A stretch of DNA of 64,000 bases from Actimicrobium sp034313845 (lineage in GTDB: Bacteria > Pseudomonadota > Gammaproteobacteria > Burkholderiales > Burkholderiaceae_D): assembly GCF_034313845.1 (NCBI RefSeq), contig NZ_JAVIWN010000004.1. One strand, given 5' to 3'. Numbering within the stretch: the stretch's first letter is position 1; each line of letters starts with the position of its first letter. The translations under genes were made by a program, and so were the position numbers. The notes under the pieces were generated by a model that worked only from the letters and a program-made list of their open reading frames with translations, was not told where the DNA came from and made no database searches. This document shows positions 42,179 through 51,557 of this stretch, one piece after another.

Positions 42179-43498
42179 ATGAGTGGTCCACATTACCCCG
42201 GTTTCGATACCCTTGCACTGCATGCCGGTGCCGCCCCTGATCCCGCCACGGGTGCGCGTGCCACACCGATCTATCTGACCAGTTCGTTTGTCTTCAAGGA
42301 CTCCGACCATGCCGCGTCGCTGTTCAACATGGAGCGTTCCGGTCATGTGTATTCGCGCATCTCGAACCCGACCAATGCGGTGCTGGAAGAACGCATTGCC
42401 GCACTCGAAGGCGGTGTCGCCGGTATCGCCACCGCCAGTGGCCAGGCCGCGATGCATCTCGGACTGGTGACCATTGCCGGTGCCGGTTCGCACATCGTCG
42501 CCTCGCGCGCGCTGTACGGTGGCTCGCATAATTTACTGGGCTACACGCTCAAGCGCTTCGGCATCGAGACCACCTTCGTCGATCCGCGCGACCTCGACGC
42601 CTGGCGCGCCGCGATCCGGCCCAACACCAAGGTGCTGTTCGCCGAAACCCTCGGCAATCCGGGACTCGATGTGCTCGACATCGACCGCGTTGCGGCGCTG
42701 GCGCATGAACACTATGTGCCGCTGATGGTCGATGCAACGTTCACGACGCCGTATCTGTTGCGTCCGTTCGATCACGGCGCCGATCTGATTTTCCATTCCG
42801 CGACCAAATTCCTGTGCGGCCACGGCACCGCCATCGGCGGCTTGCTGGTCGATGGCGGCACCTTCGACTGGCAACAGGCGTATGAAAAAACCGGCCGCTT
42901 CGCCGAGCTGTGCGAACCCTATGACGGCTTCCACGGCATGGTGTTTTCGGAAGAATCGACGGTCGCGCCATTCGCGTTGCGGGCGCGACGCGAGGGCTTG
43001 CGCGACTTCGGCGCGGTGATGAGTCCGCACAATGCTTTCGCGATTTTGCAAGGCATCGAAACCCTGGCCCTGCGCATGGACCGGCATGTCGCCAATACCC
43101 GCAAGGTGGTCGACTTCCTGCTCGCGCAACCGGCCGTGGAATCGGTCTCGTATCCCGAGCTGCCCTCGCATCCTGACTACGAGTTGGCCAAAACATTGCT
43201 GCCCAAAGGTTGCGGTGCAGTCTTCACGTTCAATATCAAGGGCGACCGTGCAGCCGGCCAGCGCTTCGTCGAAGCACTGAAAATTTTCTCGCACCTGGCC
43301 AATGTCGGCGATGCGAAATCGCTGGTCATCCATCCTGCTTCGACCACGCATTTCCGCGTACCGACCGACCAGCTGCTGGCGGCCGGGATTACCGAAGGCA
43401 CGATGCGTCTGTCGATCGGACTCGAAGATATCGACGATCTGATCGAGGACCTGGCCATCGGCCTGAAGGCCTCGCAACGTAGTCCGAAAGGAGCCTGA
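42179..43498 (+). CDS. metY: O-acetylhomoserine aminocarboxypropyltransferase (sulfhydrylase)
   Basis: A 439-residue PLP enzyme of the Cys/Met metabolism family. The substrate-phosphate region YSRISNPTNAVLEERIAALE (about 59-78), SGQAAMHLG and the PLP-binding lysine in FHSATKFLCGHG (about 204-215) are present. It makes homocysteine from O-acetylhomoserine and sulfide. MetY and MetZ proteins are close, so O-succinylhomoserine cannot be excluded, but the length favours MetY. An alpha/beta hydrolase follows after one base. I saw no SAM riboswitch in the 143-base leader. Confidence 0.88.
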   Translation: MSGPHYPGFDTLALHAGAAPDPATGARATPIYLTSSFVFKDSDHAASLFNMERSGHVYSRISNPTNAVLEERIAALEGGVAGIATASGQAAMHLGLVTIAGAGSHIVASRALYGGSHNLLGYTLKRFGIETTFVDPRDLDAWRAAIRPNTKVLFAETLGNPGLDVLDIDRVAALAHEHYVPLMVDATFTTPYLLRPFDHGADLIFHSATKFLCGHGTAIGGLLVDGGTFDWQQAYEKTGRFAELCEPYDGFHGMVFSEESTVAPFALRARREGLRDFGAVMSPHNAFAILQGIETLALRMDRHVANTRKVVDFLLAQPAVESVSYPELPSHPDYELAKTLLPKGCGAVFTFNIKGDRAAGQRFVEALKIFSHLANVGDAKSLVIHPASTTHFRVPTDQLLAAGITEGTMRLSIGLEDIDDLIEDLAIGLKASQRSPKGA

Positions 43499-43499
43499 C

Positions 43500-44312
43500 A
43501 TGCTGCTCGATGTGCACGGCCACGCGGCCTATTGCTACACCGGCGGCAAGTCGTTCGATGCCGTCTTGCCGACTGCTGTGTTCATCCATGGTGCGCAGCA
43601 CGACCATTCGGTCTGGATTCTGCAGACCCGGTATTTTGCCCATCACGGATTTGGTGTACTGGCGATCGACTTGCCGGGCCACGGTCGCAGCAAGGGTGCG
43701 CCACTGGCAACCGTGGAAGCGATGGCCGACTGGCTGCTGGCAGTGCTCGATGCGGCTGGCGTGACGCGCGCGATACTGATCGGTCACAGCATGGGCTCGT
43801 TGATCGCGCTGGAAACGGCGCGCCGCGCGCCGGCGCGGGTCGACAAGCTGGCACTGCTGGCGTGCGCGTATCCGATGAAAGTTTCCGATGCACTGCTCGA
43901 GGCGGCATTGCATGACGAGCCGCGCGCGATCGATATGGTCAACGTCTGGTCGCATTCCGGAATCGCGCAAAAGCCGTCCTCACCGGGGCCGGGATTTTCG
44001 GTCACCGGCGGGAATCAGCGGTTAATGCAACGGCTCGCCGCCGGCAATCCGGCTGCGCTCTTCCATACGGATTTCGTGGCTTGCAACAGCTATGCGCAGG
44101 GAATGGAAGCAGCGGCGGCCGTGACTTGCCCGACGCTGTTCTTGCTTGGGCAACAGGACCAGATGACACCAGCGCGCGCCAGCGCTGCATTGATCGCGGC
44201 AATCCCGGCGGCGCGGGTCGAGCGCCTGGCCAGTTGTGGCCATGCGCTGATGGCCGAGCAGCCGGATGCGGTATTGGCTAGCTTGTTCGGATTTGCCGGG
44301 TTGAAGGCGTGA
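43500..44312 (+). CDS. Alpha/beta hydrolase
   Basis: A 270-residue alpha/beta-hydrolase. The nucleophile elbow is GHSMGS (about 97-102), the oxyanion-region is VFIHGAQHDHSVW (about 27-39), and the final acid/His region is LLGQQDQMTP (about 215-224) and SCGHALM (about 245-251, catalytic His). It starts one base after the metY stop, so the two genes are cotranscribed. The substrate is unknown; MetX-type acyltransferase is unlikely since the length and motifs differ. Confidence 0.88.
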   Translation: MLLDVHGHAAYCYTGGKSFDAVLPTAVFIHGAQHDHSVWILQTRYFAHHGFGVLAIDLPGHGRSKGAPLATVEAMADWLLAVLDAAGVTRAILIGHSMGSLIALETARRAPARVDKLALLACAYPMKVSDALLEAALHDEPRAIDMVNVWSHSGIAQKPSSPGPGFSVTGGNQRLMQRLAAGNPAALFHTDFVACNSYAQGMEAAAAVTCPTLFLLGQQDQMTPARASAALIAAIPAARVERLASCGHALMAEQPDAVLASLFGFAGLKA

Positions 44313-44687
44313 CATTGCCACGTGAGCGCGATGACATTGGAACAGAAAATCTAAGAGCAACGTTTGTGGATCACGGCACAAGGATCTGGCGGCACTGGCA
44401 GCCAAATCGATAAGCAAAATCGATTTTTCTGACCTTGTGCCAACGACAGGGCAGGATTGGCACGCTACAGTACGCGGGCAGTTTTATCGCCGGACTTGAA
44501 GGGCATCAGCAAACAGCCGACCGCAAAAAAAGCCTGTCTCGATGTAATAATTTGGTAGAACGACGACGCTGTAATTTCTGGCGAGGCATGCAATGAAGTT
44601 TCCTGTACGGTCATAAGACCCGTTAATGGCGACATGGTCGACGGCAGTACTGCTGTTTTGCATTGGAATGACAGGTAAAACAAAAAC
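44313..44687. other. Intergenic region with a nested palindrome
   Basis: About 375 bases without a gene I can support. It contains the nested inverted repeat listed separately and otherwise unremarkable sequence. A short AACATG unit is repeated three times at its right end, at the start of the DUF1016 fragment. Confidence 0.5.
44375..44441. repeat. Nested inverted repeat
   Basis: Outer arms GGCACAAGG (44375-44383) and CCTTGTGCC (44433-44441); inner arms AAATCGAT (44404-44411) and ATCGATTT (44419-44426). The outer and inner pairs share one axis. It begins about 60 bases after the hydrolase stop. It could be a terminator-like structure or the remnant of a small palindromic element; it has a short T-run only inside. 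Confidence 0.65.
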
Positions 44688-45074
44688 ATGAACATGAACA
44701 TGAACGTAATGAAATCGCCTCCAGACGGATTTTTGGATATAGTGGCATTGATCACTGCTTCGCGTATTCGCGCTTATGCTGCGGTGAATACGACGTTGAT
44801 CGATCTTTATTGGCACATTGGTGCGTTTATCAGCAAAAAAATTTCGCGCGCGGAATGGGGTGACGCAGTGGTCCCGGAACTGGCTGCGTATATTGCACGC
44901 ACAGAGCCAGGGTTGCGGGGCTTCACGCGAGCCAATTTATTCCGGATGCGTCAGTTTTACGAAGCCTATCAAGGTAATGAAATTCTCGCACCACTGGTGC
45001 GACAATTACCATGGACTCACAAATCGCGAAGGAGAGCGAGAGATTCAAGGTCGATTGCCAACTTCCAAACTTAA
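44688..45074 (+). pseudogene. Truncated DUF1016 / PDDEXK nuclease (YhcG-like) gene
   Basis: The 128-codon frame matches the N-terminal domain of DUF1016 (YhcG) proteins: LITASRIRAYAAVNTTLIDLYWHIGAFI, GLRGFTRANLFRMRQFYEAY and LPWTH near residue 107. In intact homologues (about 340 residues) the C-terminal PDDEXK nuclease domain follows directly; here similarity stops at LPWTH and the frame ends with an unrelated tail. I read this as a remnant left by an internal deletion. Its start is in an AACATG microrepeat. These genes are often accessory and mobile. Confidence 0.8.
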
Positions 45075-45186
45075 AAGCCAAATGACCAACCAGCCACCGC
45101 CACAATCCCGGTTGAATCGACTTGATGCACGCTCCGTTGTAGACACCGGCCACCCGCAATCACCCTGCATTACCTTTCCCCGTCAA

Positions 45187-46506
45187 TCACAAACCACCGG
45201 ACTCCGTCGCCGCAGTCAGCTTGAACGGCCGCACCGGCTCATGATCGAAATACGCCGCAAGGCTCTGGTCGAGCCCACGTTCGATGGCGCTTTCGACATG
45301 CGTTGCCAGTGGTGACGCACTGAACGCATCGAACACGAACACCTGATAGACATCGCCCAGCTTGAGCTGCTGCGGGTTGGCCAGCAAGGTCCAGCGGTCG
45401 AGGCTGCCGTTATCCGATTTTCCCCAGCGCAGCCGCCGCTTGGGTTCCTCGTTGCGGATGCGCCCTACCCAGCCGGCATCGAGCATCTGCTGCAGCAATT
45501 GCTCGGACTCGTCAAAGCCCAGATGCGTACCGTTACGAATCATGGTCGCGTTGACCTCGGCGGAATCGCCGACGCTGCGCGCCCGGTACAGCATGCGCAG
45601 GATATCGATGGCATCGACAAACGCACTGCCCGGTCGCGCGACATGCCACCAGCGTTCGTATTTGACGACCGGCAAGGCCGCCGCCAGCAACGCGCCTCCA
45701 AGCGTGATCATCCAGAACATGTAGATCCACAACAGGAAAATCGGCACCGCCGCGACCGATCCGTACACCATCGTGTAGGTCGGGAACCGCACCACATACG
45801 TGGCGAACAGACGCTTGGCAATTTCAAACGCGACACCTGCCAGCAAGCCACCCCAGAGGGCATCGGGCCATGCCACAGCGCGGTTCGGCACCGATACGTA
45901 CAACAGCGCAAAGGCACCAGTGGTCAGTGCCACCGAAATGATCGTGTAGGCCACCGCACCGATCAGCGGGATGGTCAGCACCGCGCCATTGGTTGCCTTG
46001 AACAGGTAGGACGTCAGCGAAATCGAAACGCCAATGAGCAGCGGTCCGAGCGTGACAATGGCCCAGTACACCAGCACCCGCTGCAGAAAAGGGCGACTCA
46101 CGCGCACGTGCCAGATGCGGTTGAAGACCCGATCGATGGTCGACATCATTGCCACCGCAGTGACGATCAGCACGCCGCCGCCGATAGCGGACAGGCCAGT
46201 CGACTTGGCGGCAAACTGGGTCAGGTATTCGAGGACGGTATTGGCGATCGCCCTGGGCATCAGGTTCTGGGTGAAATACGCTTCCAGCGAAGTACGAAAA
46301 GTATTAAACAACGGGAACGCGGTAAAAATTGCCAGCGCAATGGTCAGCAAGGGCACCAGCGCGAGCACCGTGGTGAAGGTCAGACTGCCAGCGACCTGCG
46401 GCAAATGTTCTTCGTCCAGCCGGCGCGCTGCAAAGCGGAACAGGTCGCGCAACCGCGCCCAGGTCAGGCCGCGTAGTAGGGAAAAACGGAGGGCTAATAT
46501 CATACA
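45187..46506 (-). CDS. YihY family inner-membrane protein
   Basis: A protein of about 439 residues. The YihY/virulence factor BrkB domain covers about 20-300 with six helices (LPQVAGSLTFTTVLALVPLLTIALAIF in pieces, WPDALWGGLLAGVAFEIAKRLFA, YGSVAAVPIFLLWIYMFWMITLGGALL). The C-terminal 130 residues are soluble, a common addition in betaproteobacteria. Older annotation as ribonuclease BN is wrong for this family. The frame opens earlier at 46539; the start at ATG 46506 is chosen because conservation begins there. It is divergent from wrbA. Confidence 0.85.
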   Translation of the reverse strand, partial: CMILALRFSLLRGLTWARLRDLFRFAARRLDEEHLPQVAGSLTFTTVLALVPLLTIALAIFTAFPLFNTFRTSLEAYFTQNLMPRAIANTVLEYLTQFAAKSTGLSAIGGGVLIVTAVAMMSTIDRVFNRIWHVRVSRPFLQRVLVYWAIVTLGPLLIGVSISLTSYLFKATNGAVLTIPLIGAVAYTIISVALTTGAFALLYVSVPNRAVAWPDALWGGLLAGVAFEIAKRLFATYVVRFPTYTMVYGSVAAVPIFLLWIYMFWMITLGGALLAAALPVVKYERWWHVARPGSAFVDAIDILRMLYRARSVGDSAEVNATMIRNGTHLGFDESEQLLQQMLDAGWVGRIRNEEPKRRLRWGKSDNGSLDRWTLLANPQQLKLGDVYQVFVFDAFSASPLATHVESAIERGLDQSLAAYFDHEPVRPFKLTAATESGGL

Positions 46507-46595
46507 AAAAAACTCGTTCCAGGTGGCTGGCAGCAGCATGCGCGGTATGCAAAACGGGATGCAACGCGAGATGCCGAGCGAAATGCAAAGCGCCC

Positions 46596-46601
46596 TATAA
46601 T
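46596..46601 (+). promoter_or_regulatory. Consensus -10 box close to the wrbA start
   Basis: A perfect TATAAT ends only seven bases before the wrbA ATG (46609), and no ribosome site is visible. If used, transcription would begin at or next to the ATG and the message would be leaderless. No good -35 box is seen 17 bases upstream. Confidence 0.35.
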
Positions 46602-46608
46602 ATCGCGG

Positions 46609-47217
46609 ATGAACTCACCTAACTTGTCCATTCTGGTTTTGTATTACTCCCGTCACGGCTCAACCCGCAAGATGGCGGAATTGCTGGCGCAAGGCATCGA
46701 AAGTGTCGCCGGTTGCGACGCGCTGTTGCGTACCGTGCCCGCAATATCCACCGTGACCGAAGCCACTGAACCCGAGATACCCGAACAGGGCGCACCGTAC
46801 GTCGAATTGCAGGACCTGGCCGATTGCGCAGGTCTGGCATTCGGATCACCAACCCGCTTCGGCAACATGGCCTCGCCGCTCAAGTATTTCTGGGACGGCA
46901 CCAGCGCGCAATGGCTGGGCGGTGCGCTGGCCGGCAAACCGGCCTGCGTGTTCACCTCAACGGGTAGCCTGCATGGCGGCCAGGAAACGACGCTGCTGAC
47001 GATGATGATGCCGCTGCTGCATCACGGCATGATGATCCTCGGCCTGCCGTACACGCACCCGGAACTGATGACCACCACCTCCGGCGGTACGCCTTACGGT
47101 GCCAGCCACTGGTCTGGCCTCAACGGCAGCCATCCGATCTCCGACGATAGCCGGACCCTGACCATCGCGCTGGGCCGGCGACTGGCCGAAACGGCACAAA
47201 AACTGCGATCTCGCTGA
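46609..47217 (+). CDS. wrbA: WrbA-type NAD(P)H:quinone oxidoreductase
   Basis: A 202-residue flavodoxin-like protein: FMN-binding ILVLYYSRHGSTRKMAELLAQGI in pieces (about 7-29), GSPTRFGNMASPLKYFWDGT (about 81-100) and the FTSTGSLHGGQETTLLTMMMPLLHHGMMILGLPY region broken across about 114-148. It reduces quinones by two electrons in the cytoplasm. It overlaps the DUF2069 gene (stop TGA and start ATG share bases), a pair common in Burkholderiales. Confidence 0.93.
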   Translation: MNSPNLSILVLYYSRHGSTRKMAELLAQGIESVAGCDALLRTVPAISTVTEATEPEIPEQGAPYVELQDLADCAGLAFGSPTRFGNMASPLKYFWDGTSAQWLGGALAGKPACVFTSTGSLHGGQETTLLTMMMPLLHHGMMILGLPYTHPELMTTTSGGTPYGASHWSGLNGSHPISDDSRTLTIALGRRLAETAQKLRSR

Positions 47218-47624
47218 TGCAAACTTCTTTCCAAAAATACTGCTACCAGTCCGCCGTCGCCAGCCTGGTTGGCCTGATCGTCCTCGGCATCCTGTGGGAA
47301 TTGTGGCTGGCACCACTGCGTCCGGGCGGCTCATGGATGGTGCTCAAGGTCATCCCGTTGTTGCTGCCTTTGCGCGGCGTCATCAAGCGTGACGTCTACA
47401 CACTGCAATGGTCATCCATGTTGATCCTGATCTATTTAACCGAAGGTCTCGTGCGCGCAGCAAGCGACAGCGTGCCGCTTTCTGCGACACTAGGATGGGT
47501 TGAAGTCGCCCTGGTCAGTCTCTACTTTTTCTCGGTAATTTATTACCTGAAACCGTACAAGAAAGCCGCCAAAAAGATCGCCCGCGAAACGATTGCCAAA
47601 GCCACCGAAAAAGCAGCCAAATGA
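47217..47624 (+). CDS. DUF2069 family membrane protein
   Basis: A 135-residue protein with four hydrophobic segments (about 13-33, 40-60, 64-85, 90-110) and a Lys-rich C-terminus. It matches DUF2069 (LWELWLAPLRPGGSWMVLKVIPLLLPLRGV in pieces). The function is unknown; the gene usually follows wrbA, as here, and it overlaps the following FAD oxidase gene by four bases. Confidence 0.85.
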   Translation: MQTSFQKYCYQSAVASLVGLIVLGILWELWLAPLRPGGSWMVLKVIPLLLPLRGVIKRDVYTLQWSSMLILIYLTEGLVRAASDSVPLSATLGWVEVALVSLYFFSVIYYLKPYKKAAKKIARETIAKATEKAAK

Positions 47625-49027
47625 ATGAATTTCTTGAGCAATGCCGCAGCGCCATCGGTACCCAATACGTCATTGACGAATCGGCCGACATGGCCGGTTA
47701 CCTGACCGACTGGCGCCGCCGTTTCACCGGCAAGGCGCTGGCCGTGCTGAAACCCGGCAGCACCGATGAGGTCGCTGCGCTGGTTCGCCTGTGTAATACG
47801 CACCGCGTGCCACTGGTACCGCAAGGCGGCAATACCGGCCTGGTGCTGGGCAGCGTGCCCGACGAAAGCGGCAAGGCGGTGGTGCTGTCGTTGACGCGAC
47901 TCAATGCCATCCGCGCGACCGACCTGATCAACAACACCATGACCGTCGAAGCCGGCTGCATTCTGCAAACCGTACAGGAAGCGGCCAGCGCGGCCGACCG
48001 CCTGTTTCCGCTCTCGCTAGCGGCCGAAGGCAGCTGCACGATAGGCGGCAATCTCGCTACCAATGCAGGTGGCACGGCGGTTCTGCGCTACGGCAACATG
48101 CGTGACCTGTGCCTGGGACTCGAAGTCGTCACGGCACAAGGCGAAGTCTGGAGCGGCTTGCGCGGCCTGCGCAAGGACAATACCGGCTTCGACCTGCGCG
48201 ACCTGTTCATCGGCGCGGAAGGAACGCTGGGGATCATCACCGCGGCTGTCCTGACACTGTTTCCGCAACCCAAAGCGCGCCTGACCGCGCTGGCAGCAAT
48301 GAATACGCCCGAAGATGCGTTGCGTCTGCTGACGCTGGCGCAAGGGTATTGCGGCGCGACGCTGACCGGCTTCGAGCTGATGTCGGATTTCTGCCTGCAA
48401 CTGGTGGCCACGCATTACCCGCAAATGAAACTACCCTTTGCACAATCGTCACCGCAGTATGTATTGCTGGAATTGTCCGACAACGAATCGGCCGAACACG
48501 CCGAAGCATTGCTGGAACACCTGATGAGCGATGCACTGGAGCAGGAAGTGATCCACGATGCGGTCGTGGCCTCATCCATCGCGCAATCGAAAGCCTTGTG
48601 GCAGTTGCGCGAACACATCCCGCTCGCCCAAGCCGACGAAGGCAAGAACATCAAGCATGACGTGTCGGTGCCGATCTCCGATATCGGCGCGTTCATCAGC
48701 CGCACCGACGCGCTGCTGGCTGATGCGTTTCCGGGCTGTCGACTGGTCACCTTCGGCCATCTCGGCGACGGCAACCTGCATTACAACGTCTCGCCAGCCG
48801 CCGGCGAGGCAGGCGATGCACTGATTGCCTGCCAGGCCGACATCAGCCGCGTCGTGCATGACAGCGTTGACCATTTCGGCGGCTCGATTTCAGCGGAACA
48901 CGGACTCGGGGCGATGAAGCGCGATGAAATCCGGCGCTACAAATCGCCGGTTGAAATGCGCTTGATGGAAAGCATCAAGAGCGCACTCGATCCGCTCAAT
49001 CTGATGAATCCGGGCAAAGTGGTCTGA
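47621..49027 (+). CDS. FAD-binding oxidoreductase, GlcD / D-2-hydroxyacid dehydrogenase type
   Basis: A 468-residue flavoprotein. The PCMH-type FAD domain runs about 35-215 (LVPQGGNTGLVLGSVPDESG, GGNLATNAGG, YGNMRDLCLGLEVV, GAEGTLGIIT), then the FAD-oxidase C-terminal domain (about 220-465) with the family motif HLGDGNLHYNV and SAEHGLGAMKRDEI. It resembles D-2-hydroxyglutarate or D-lactate dehydrogenases; the exact substrate is unknown. It is coupled to the upstream DUF2069 gene by an ATGA-type overlap. Confidence 0.88.
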   Translation: MNEFLEQCRSAIGTQYVIDESADMAGYLTDWRRRFTGKALAVLKPGSTDEVAALVRLCNTHRVPLVPQGGNTGLVLGSVPDESGKAVVLSLTRLNAIRATDLINNTMTVEAGCILQTVQEAASAADRLFPLSLAAEGSCTIGGNLATNAGGTAVLRYGNMRDLCLGLEVVTAQGEVWSGLRGLRKDNTGFDLRDLFIGAEGTLGIITAAVLTLFPQPKARLTALAAMNTPEDALRLLTLAQGYCGATLTGFELMSDFCLQLVATHYPQMKLPFAQSSPQYVLLELSDNESAEHAEALLEHLMSDALEQEVIHDAVVASSIAQSKALWQLREHIPLAQADEGKNIKHDVSVPISDIGAFISRTDALLADAFPGCRLVTFGHLGDGNLHYNVSPAAGEAGDALIACQADISRVVHDSVDHFGGSISAEHGLGAMKRDEIRRYKSPVEMRLMESIKSALDPLNLMNPGKVV

Positions 49028-49029
49028 TC

Positions 49030-49485
49030 ATGGCGCGCACACTTCAACTACGACACAGCGTGTTGGGCCTGCTGATGTTCGCCTCCTGTATGTCGACTCA
49101 CGCCGCGTTCCGGTGCGACACGCAGGGCAAGGTGACGTATAGCGACGTTGCCTGTGATGGCGCAGTCGCGATGCCGGCCACCGACCTGCGCCCGCCCGCC
49201 ACGATCAAGGCAGAACAGGATGAGGCGCGGCGTCGGGCTGCGGCAGAGAAGGTCCAGTTGCAACAACTCGAAGCGGCACGCAACAAGGCCGAGCATGCGG
49301 AGCGCAAGGAACGCCTGCATGCCAGCGCCGTCGCCAGTGCCTACCGCCGCAAGTGCGAGACGCTCGCGCAGCGTCGCAAATGGGCCACCGAAGACGCTGC
49401 GACCGCACCGAACCGGCACGTCGAAAAAGCCAGTCGCAAGGCGCGCCGGATCGCCGAACAATACGTACTCGAATGCGAATCCTGA
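49030..49485 (+). CDS. DUF4124-like secreted protein with Ala/Arg-rich tail
   Basis: A 151-residue protein. Residues about 1-26 are a signal peptide (FASCMSTHA-A). Then comes a short DUF4124-like beta motif, FRCDTQGKVTYSDVACDG (about 27-44), and a long charged alpha-helical tail (about 60-145) rich in Ala, Lys, Glu and Arg. DUF4124 domains bind cell-envelope parts in some proteins, but no function is established. It begins two bases after the FAD-oxidase stop. Confidence 0.75.
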   Translation: MARTLQLRHSVLGLLMFASCMSTHAAFRCDTQGKVTYSDVACDGAVAMPATDLRPPATIKAEQDEARRRAAAEKVQLQQLEAARNKAEHAERKERLHASAVASAYRRKCETLAQRRKWATEDAATAPNRHVEKASRKARRIAEQYVLECES

Positions 49486-49576
49486 CACCAGCAGCATCGT
49501 TGCCAGGACAACCAATCACCGGTTCGCCGCTGCCTGGCGACACGTCTGATGCCTCCTCCCGCTCACCGCACCCAGG

Positions 49577-50368
49577 ATGACCATGCCAAAATTTGCTGCC
49601 AACCTCACGATGATGTTTACCGAAGTTCCTTTTCCGCAGCGTTTTGCGGCGGCCGCGGCGGCAGGGTTTAGCGCGGTCGAATTCCTGTCGCCGTATGACT
49701 ACCCACCGGAGCACGTCGCGGCATGGCTGCAGGAAAACAAGCTCGAGTGCGTCTTGTTCAATTTACCGACCGGCGACTGGGCTGCAGGTGAACGCGGTAT
49801 CGCCGCCCTGCCCGGTCGTGAAGCGGAATGCCGTGCCGGTGTTGCCCGTGCGATCGAGTACGCGCGAGCGCTCGGCACAAAGCGCCTGCACATGATGGCA
49901 GGCGTGATGCCTGCCGGTGCCGATCCGGCCGTGCACCATGCGACCTATCTGGCCAATCTGCGCCACGCTGCGCATGCGGCCGATCAACATGGCCTGATGC
50001 TGCTCATTGAGCCAATCAACCCGCGCGACATTCCAGGCTACTTCCTGCAGACGCAAGCACAGGCACACGCGCTGCGGGAAGAGTCCGGCGCGGCCAACGT
50101 CAAGGTGCAGATGGATTTTTATCATGCGCAAATTGTCGAAGGCGATCTGGCCGCGACATTCAAACAACATCAAGCTGACATCGGCCATGTACAGATTGCC
50201 AGCGTCCCGGGACGCAACGAGCCCGATGAGGGCGAAATCAATTATCCCTACCTGTTCCGTTTGCTCGATGAACTCGGATACGACGGCTGGATCGGTTGCG
50301 AATATCGCCCACGCGGACGCACCGAAGACGGGTTGGGCTGGCTGGCGAATGCCCGGTCGGGTCAGTGA
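49577..50368 (+). CDS. hyi: Hydroxypyruvate isomerase
   Basis: A 263-residue TIM-barrel isomerase: MPKFAANLTMMFTEVPFPQRF opening (in pieces), SAVEFLSPYDYP, LIEPINPRDIPGYFLQTQ (about 140-157), the metal ligands in VKVQMDFYHAQIVEGD and IGCEYRPRG. It interconverts hydroxypyruvate and tartronate semialdehyde in glyoxylate metabolism. A glcD-like FAD oxidase lies just upstream. The first ATG (49577) and the one two codons later (49583) are both possible starts. Confidence 0.9.
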   Translation: MTMPKFAANLTMMFTEVPFPQRFAAAAAAGFSAVEFLSPYDYPPEHVAAWLQENKLECVLFNLPTGDWAAGERGIAALPGREAECRAGVARAIEYARALGTKRLHMMAGVMPAGADPAVHHATYLANLRHAAHAADQHGLMLLIEPINPRDIPGYFLQTQAQAHALREESGAANVKVQMDFYHAQIVEGDLAATFKQHQADIGHVQIASVPGRNEPDEGEINYPYLFRLLDELGYDGWIGCEYRPRGRTEDGLGWLANARSGQ

Positions 50369-50463
50369 TGGCTTGTCGTTTGAAAAATCAGCGCAGACGC
50401 CACGACAAGTTCGCGCGCACGCGGTGAACCGCTTCCTGGATTGTGATCACGGTGCCGACAAGT

Positions 50464-51249
50464 TCAACGACCGACAAAGTTAGGCCGCCGTTTGCTGAAA
50501 AAAGCATCCAGTGCTTCAGCGAAATCGACCGTCGCAGTACTGTCGCGGAAATTGTCGCGCTCGAGATCGAGCTGGGTAGGTAAATCATTGTCGAGCGACT
50601 GACGCAGCAGACGCTTCAAGCGTCCTATCGCCTGCGTCGGACCCTCTGCCAATCGCTGCACCAGCGCGGCCGTCGCCGACTCCAGTTCCGTTGCCGGCAC
50701 GATGCGGTTGAGTAACCCCAGTCGCAAGGCCTCGGGCGCATCAAACGTGTCGCCCAGCAATGCGATAGCCATCGCATTGCGCAATCCGACCAGACGCGGC
50801 AAGTGCCACGAGCCGGACAAATCACAGTTGGCCGCGACATTCACGTGAGCCAGATTGAAGCGTGTGTTATCGGCAGCAATCGCCAGATCACACGCAATCG
50901 CCAGGCTCAGACTGCCGCCAGCCACGGTGCCGTGCAGGCAGGCGATGACCGGCGCGGTCATCGACGTCAGCAGCAGCACCGATGCATGCAGCGGCGCAAT
51001 CAGCGCCATTGCCGTGGCCGTCGAATCGGTTCGTAGTGAGGCAAGGTCGCCACCGACACCAAACGCCTTTCCGGCACCCTTGAGCACGACTGCCCGCACG
51101 CTGTCATCGGCAGCCAGTTCGGTACAGCAAACCAGAAAGGCCTCGGCGGTAGGAATGTCGAGTGCGTTCAGGCTGCCAGGACGATTGAGGATGAGCGTGG
51201 CGATAGCACCATCGCGTTGCAGGAGAACCAGTGGTTCGGAGGATGTCAT
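50464..51249 (-). CDS. Enoyl-CoA hydratase/isomerase family protein
   Basis: A 261-residue crotonase-fold protein. The CoA/oxyanion loop motifs are LILNRPGSLNALD (about 20-32) and CLHGTVAGGSLSLAIACDLAIAADNTRF (about 100-125). The two catalytic glutamates of a true hydratase are not obvious in the usual positions, so it may act as an isomerase or other crotonase. I start at ATG 51249; an in-frame extension of eight codons has no support. It converges with hyi. Confidence 0.85.
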   Translation of the reverse strand: MTSSEPLVLLQRDGAIATLILNRPGSLNALDIPTAEAFLVCCTELAADDSVRAVVLKGAGKAFGVGGDLASLRTDSTATAMALIAPLHASVLLLTSMTAPVIACLHGTVAGGSLSLAIACDLAIAADNTRFNLAHVNVAANCDLSGSWHLPRLVGLRNAMAIALLGDTFDAPEALRLGLLNRIVPATELESATAALVQRLAEGPTQAIGRLKRLLRQSLDNDLPTQLDLERDNFRDSTATVDFAEALDAFFSKRRPNFVGR

Positions 51250-51557
51250 GAAAGTCCCTGATGTAATGAGCAATGATGGCAGGAGATGAGGCGGTCAGTA
51301 TGCGAGGTTCCTCCGAGGAGGGCAACGCTGGCCGGGCAGGATTTCATCCCGCATGATCCTGCCTCCATTTCTACTGGAAGCATGTCGCCGCGCCCAGCCT
51401 CTTGCTTACCTATTAGGCTATGACGATACTGTAGAGTAACCTGGAGACAGTTTTATTCGAATCATTGCGCAAACGGTTTATTTTCCTTGAAACGAGTGCG
51501 CGTGAAAATGCACATGCAGGTCGCTCAAATATGATGTGGGGAGGAAGTGTGAGTGAC
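51250..51557. other. Intergenic region between crotonase gene and tRNA-Arg
   Basis: About 308 bases. It holds the crotonase promoter and the end of the tRNA-Arg transcript. No gene or repeat found apart from short inverted GAGGTTCCTC-like pieces. Confidence 0.45.
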
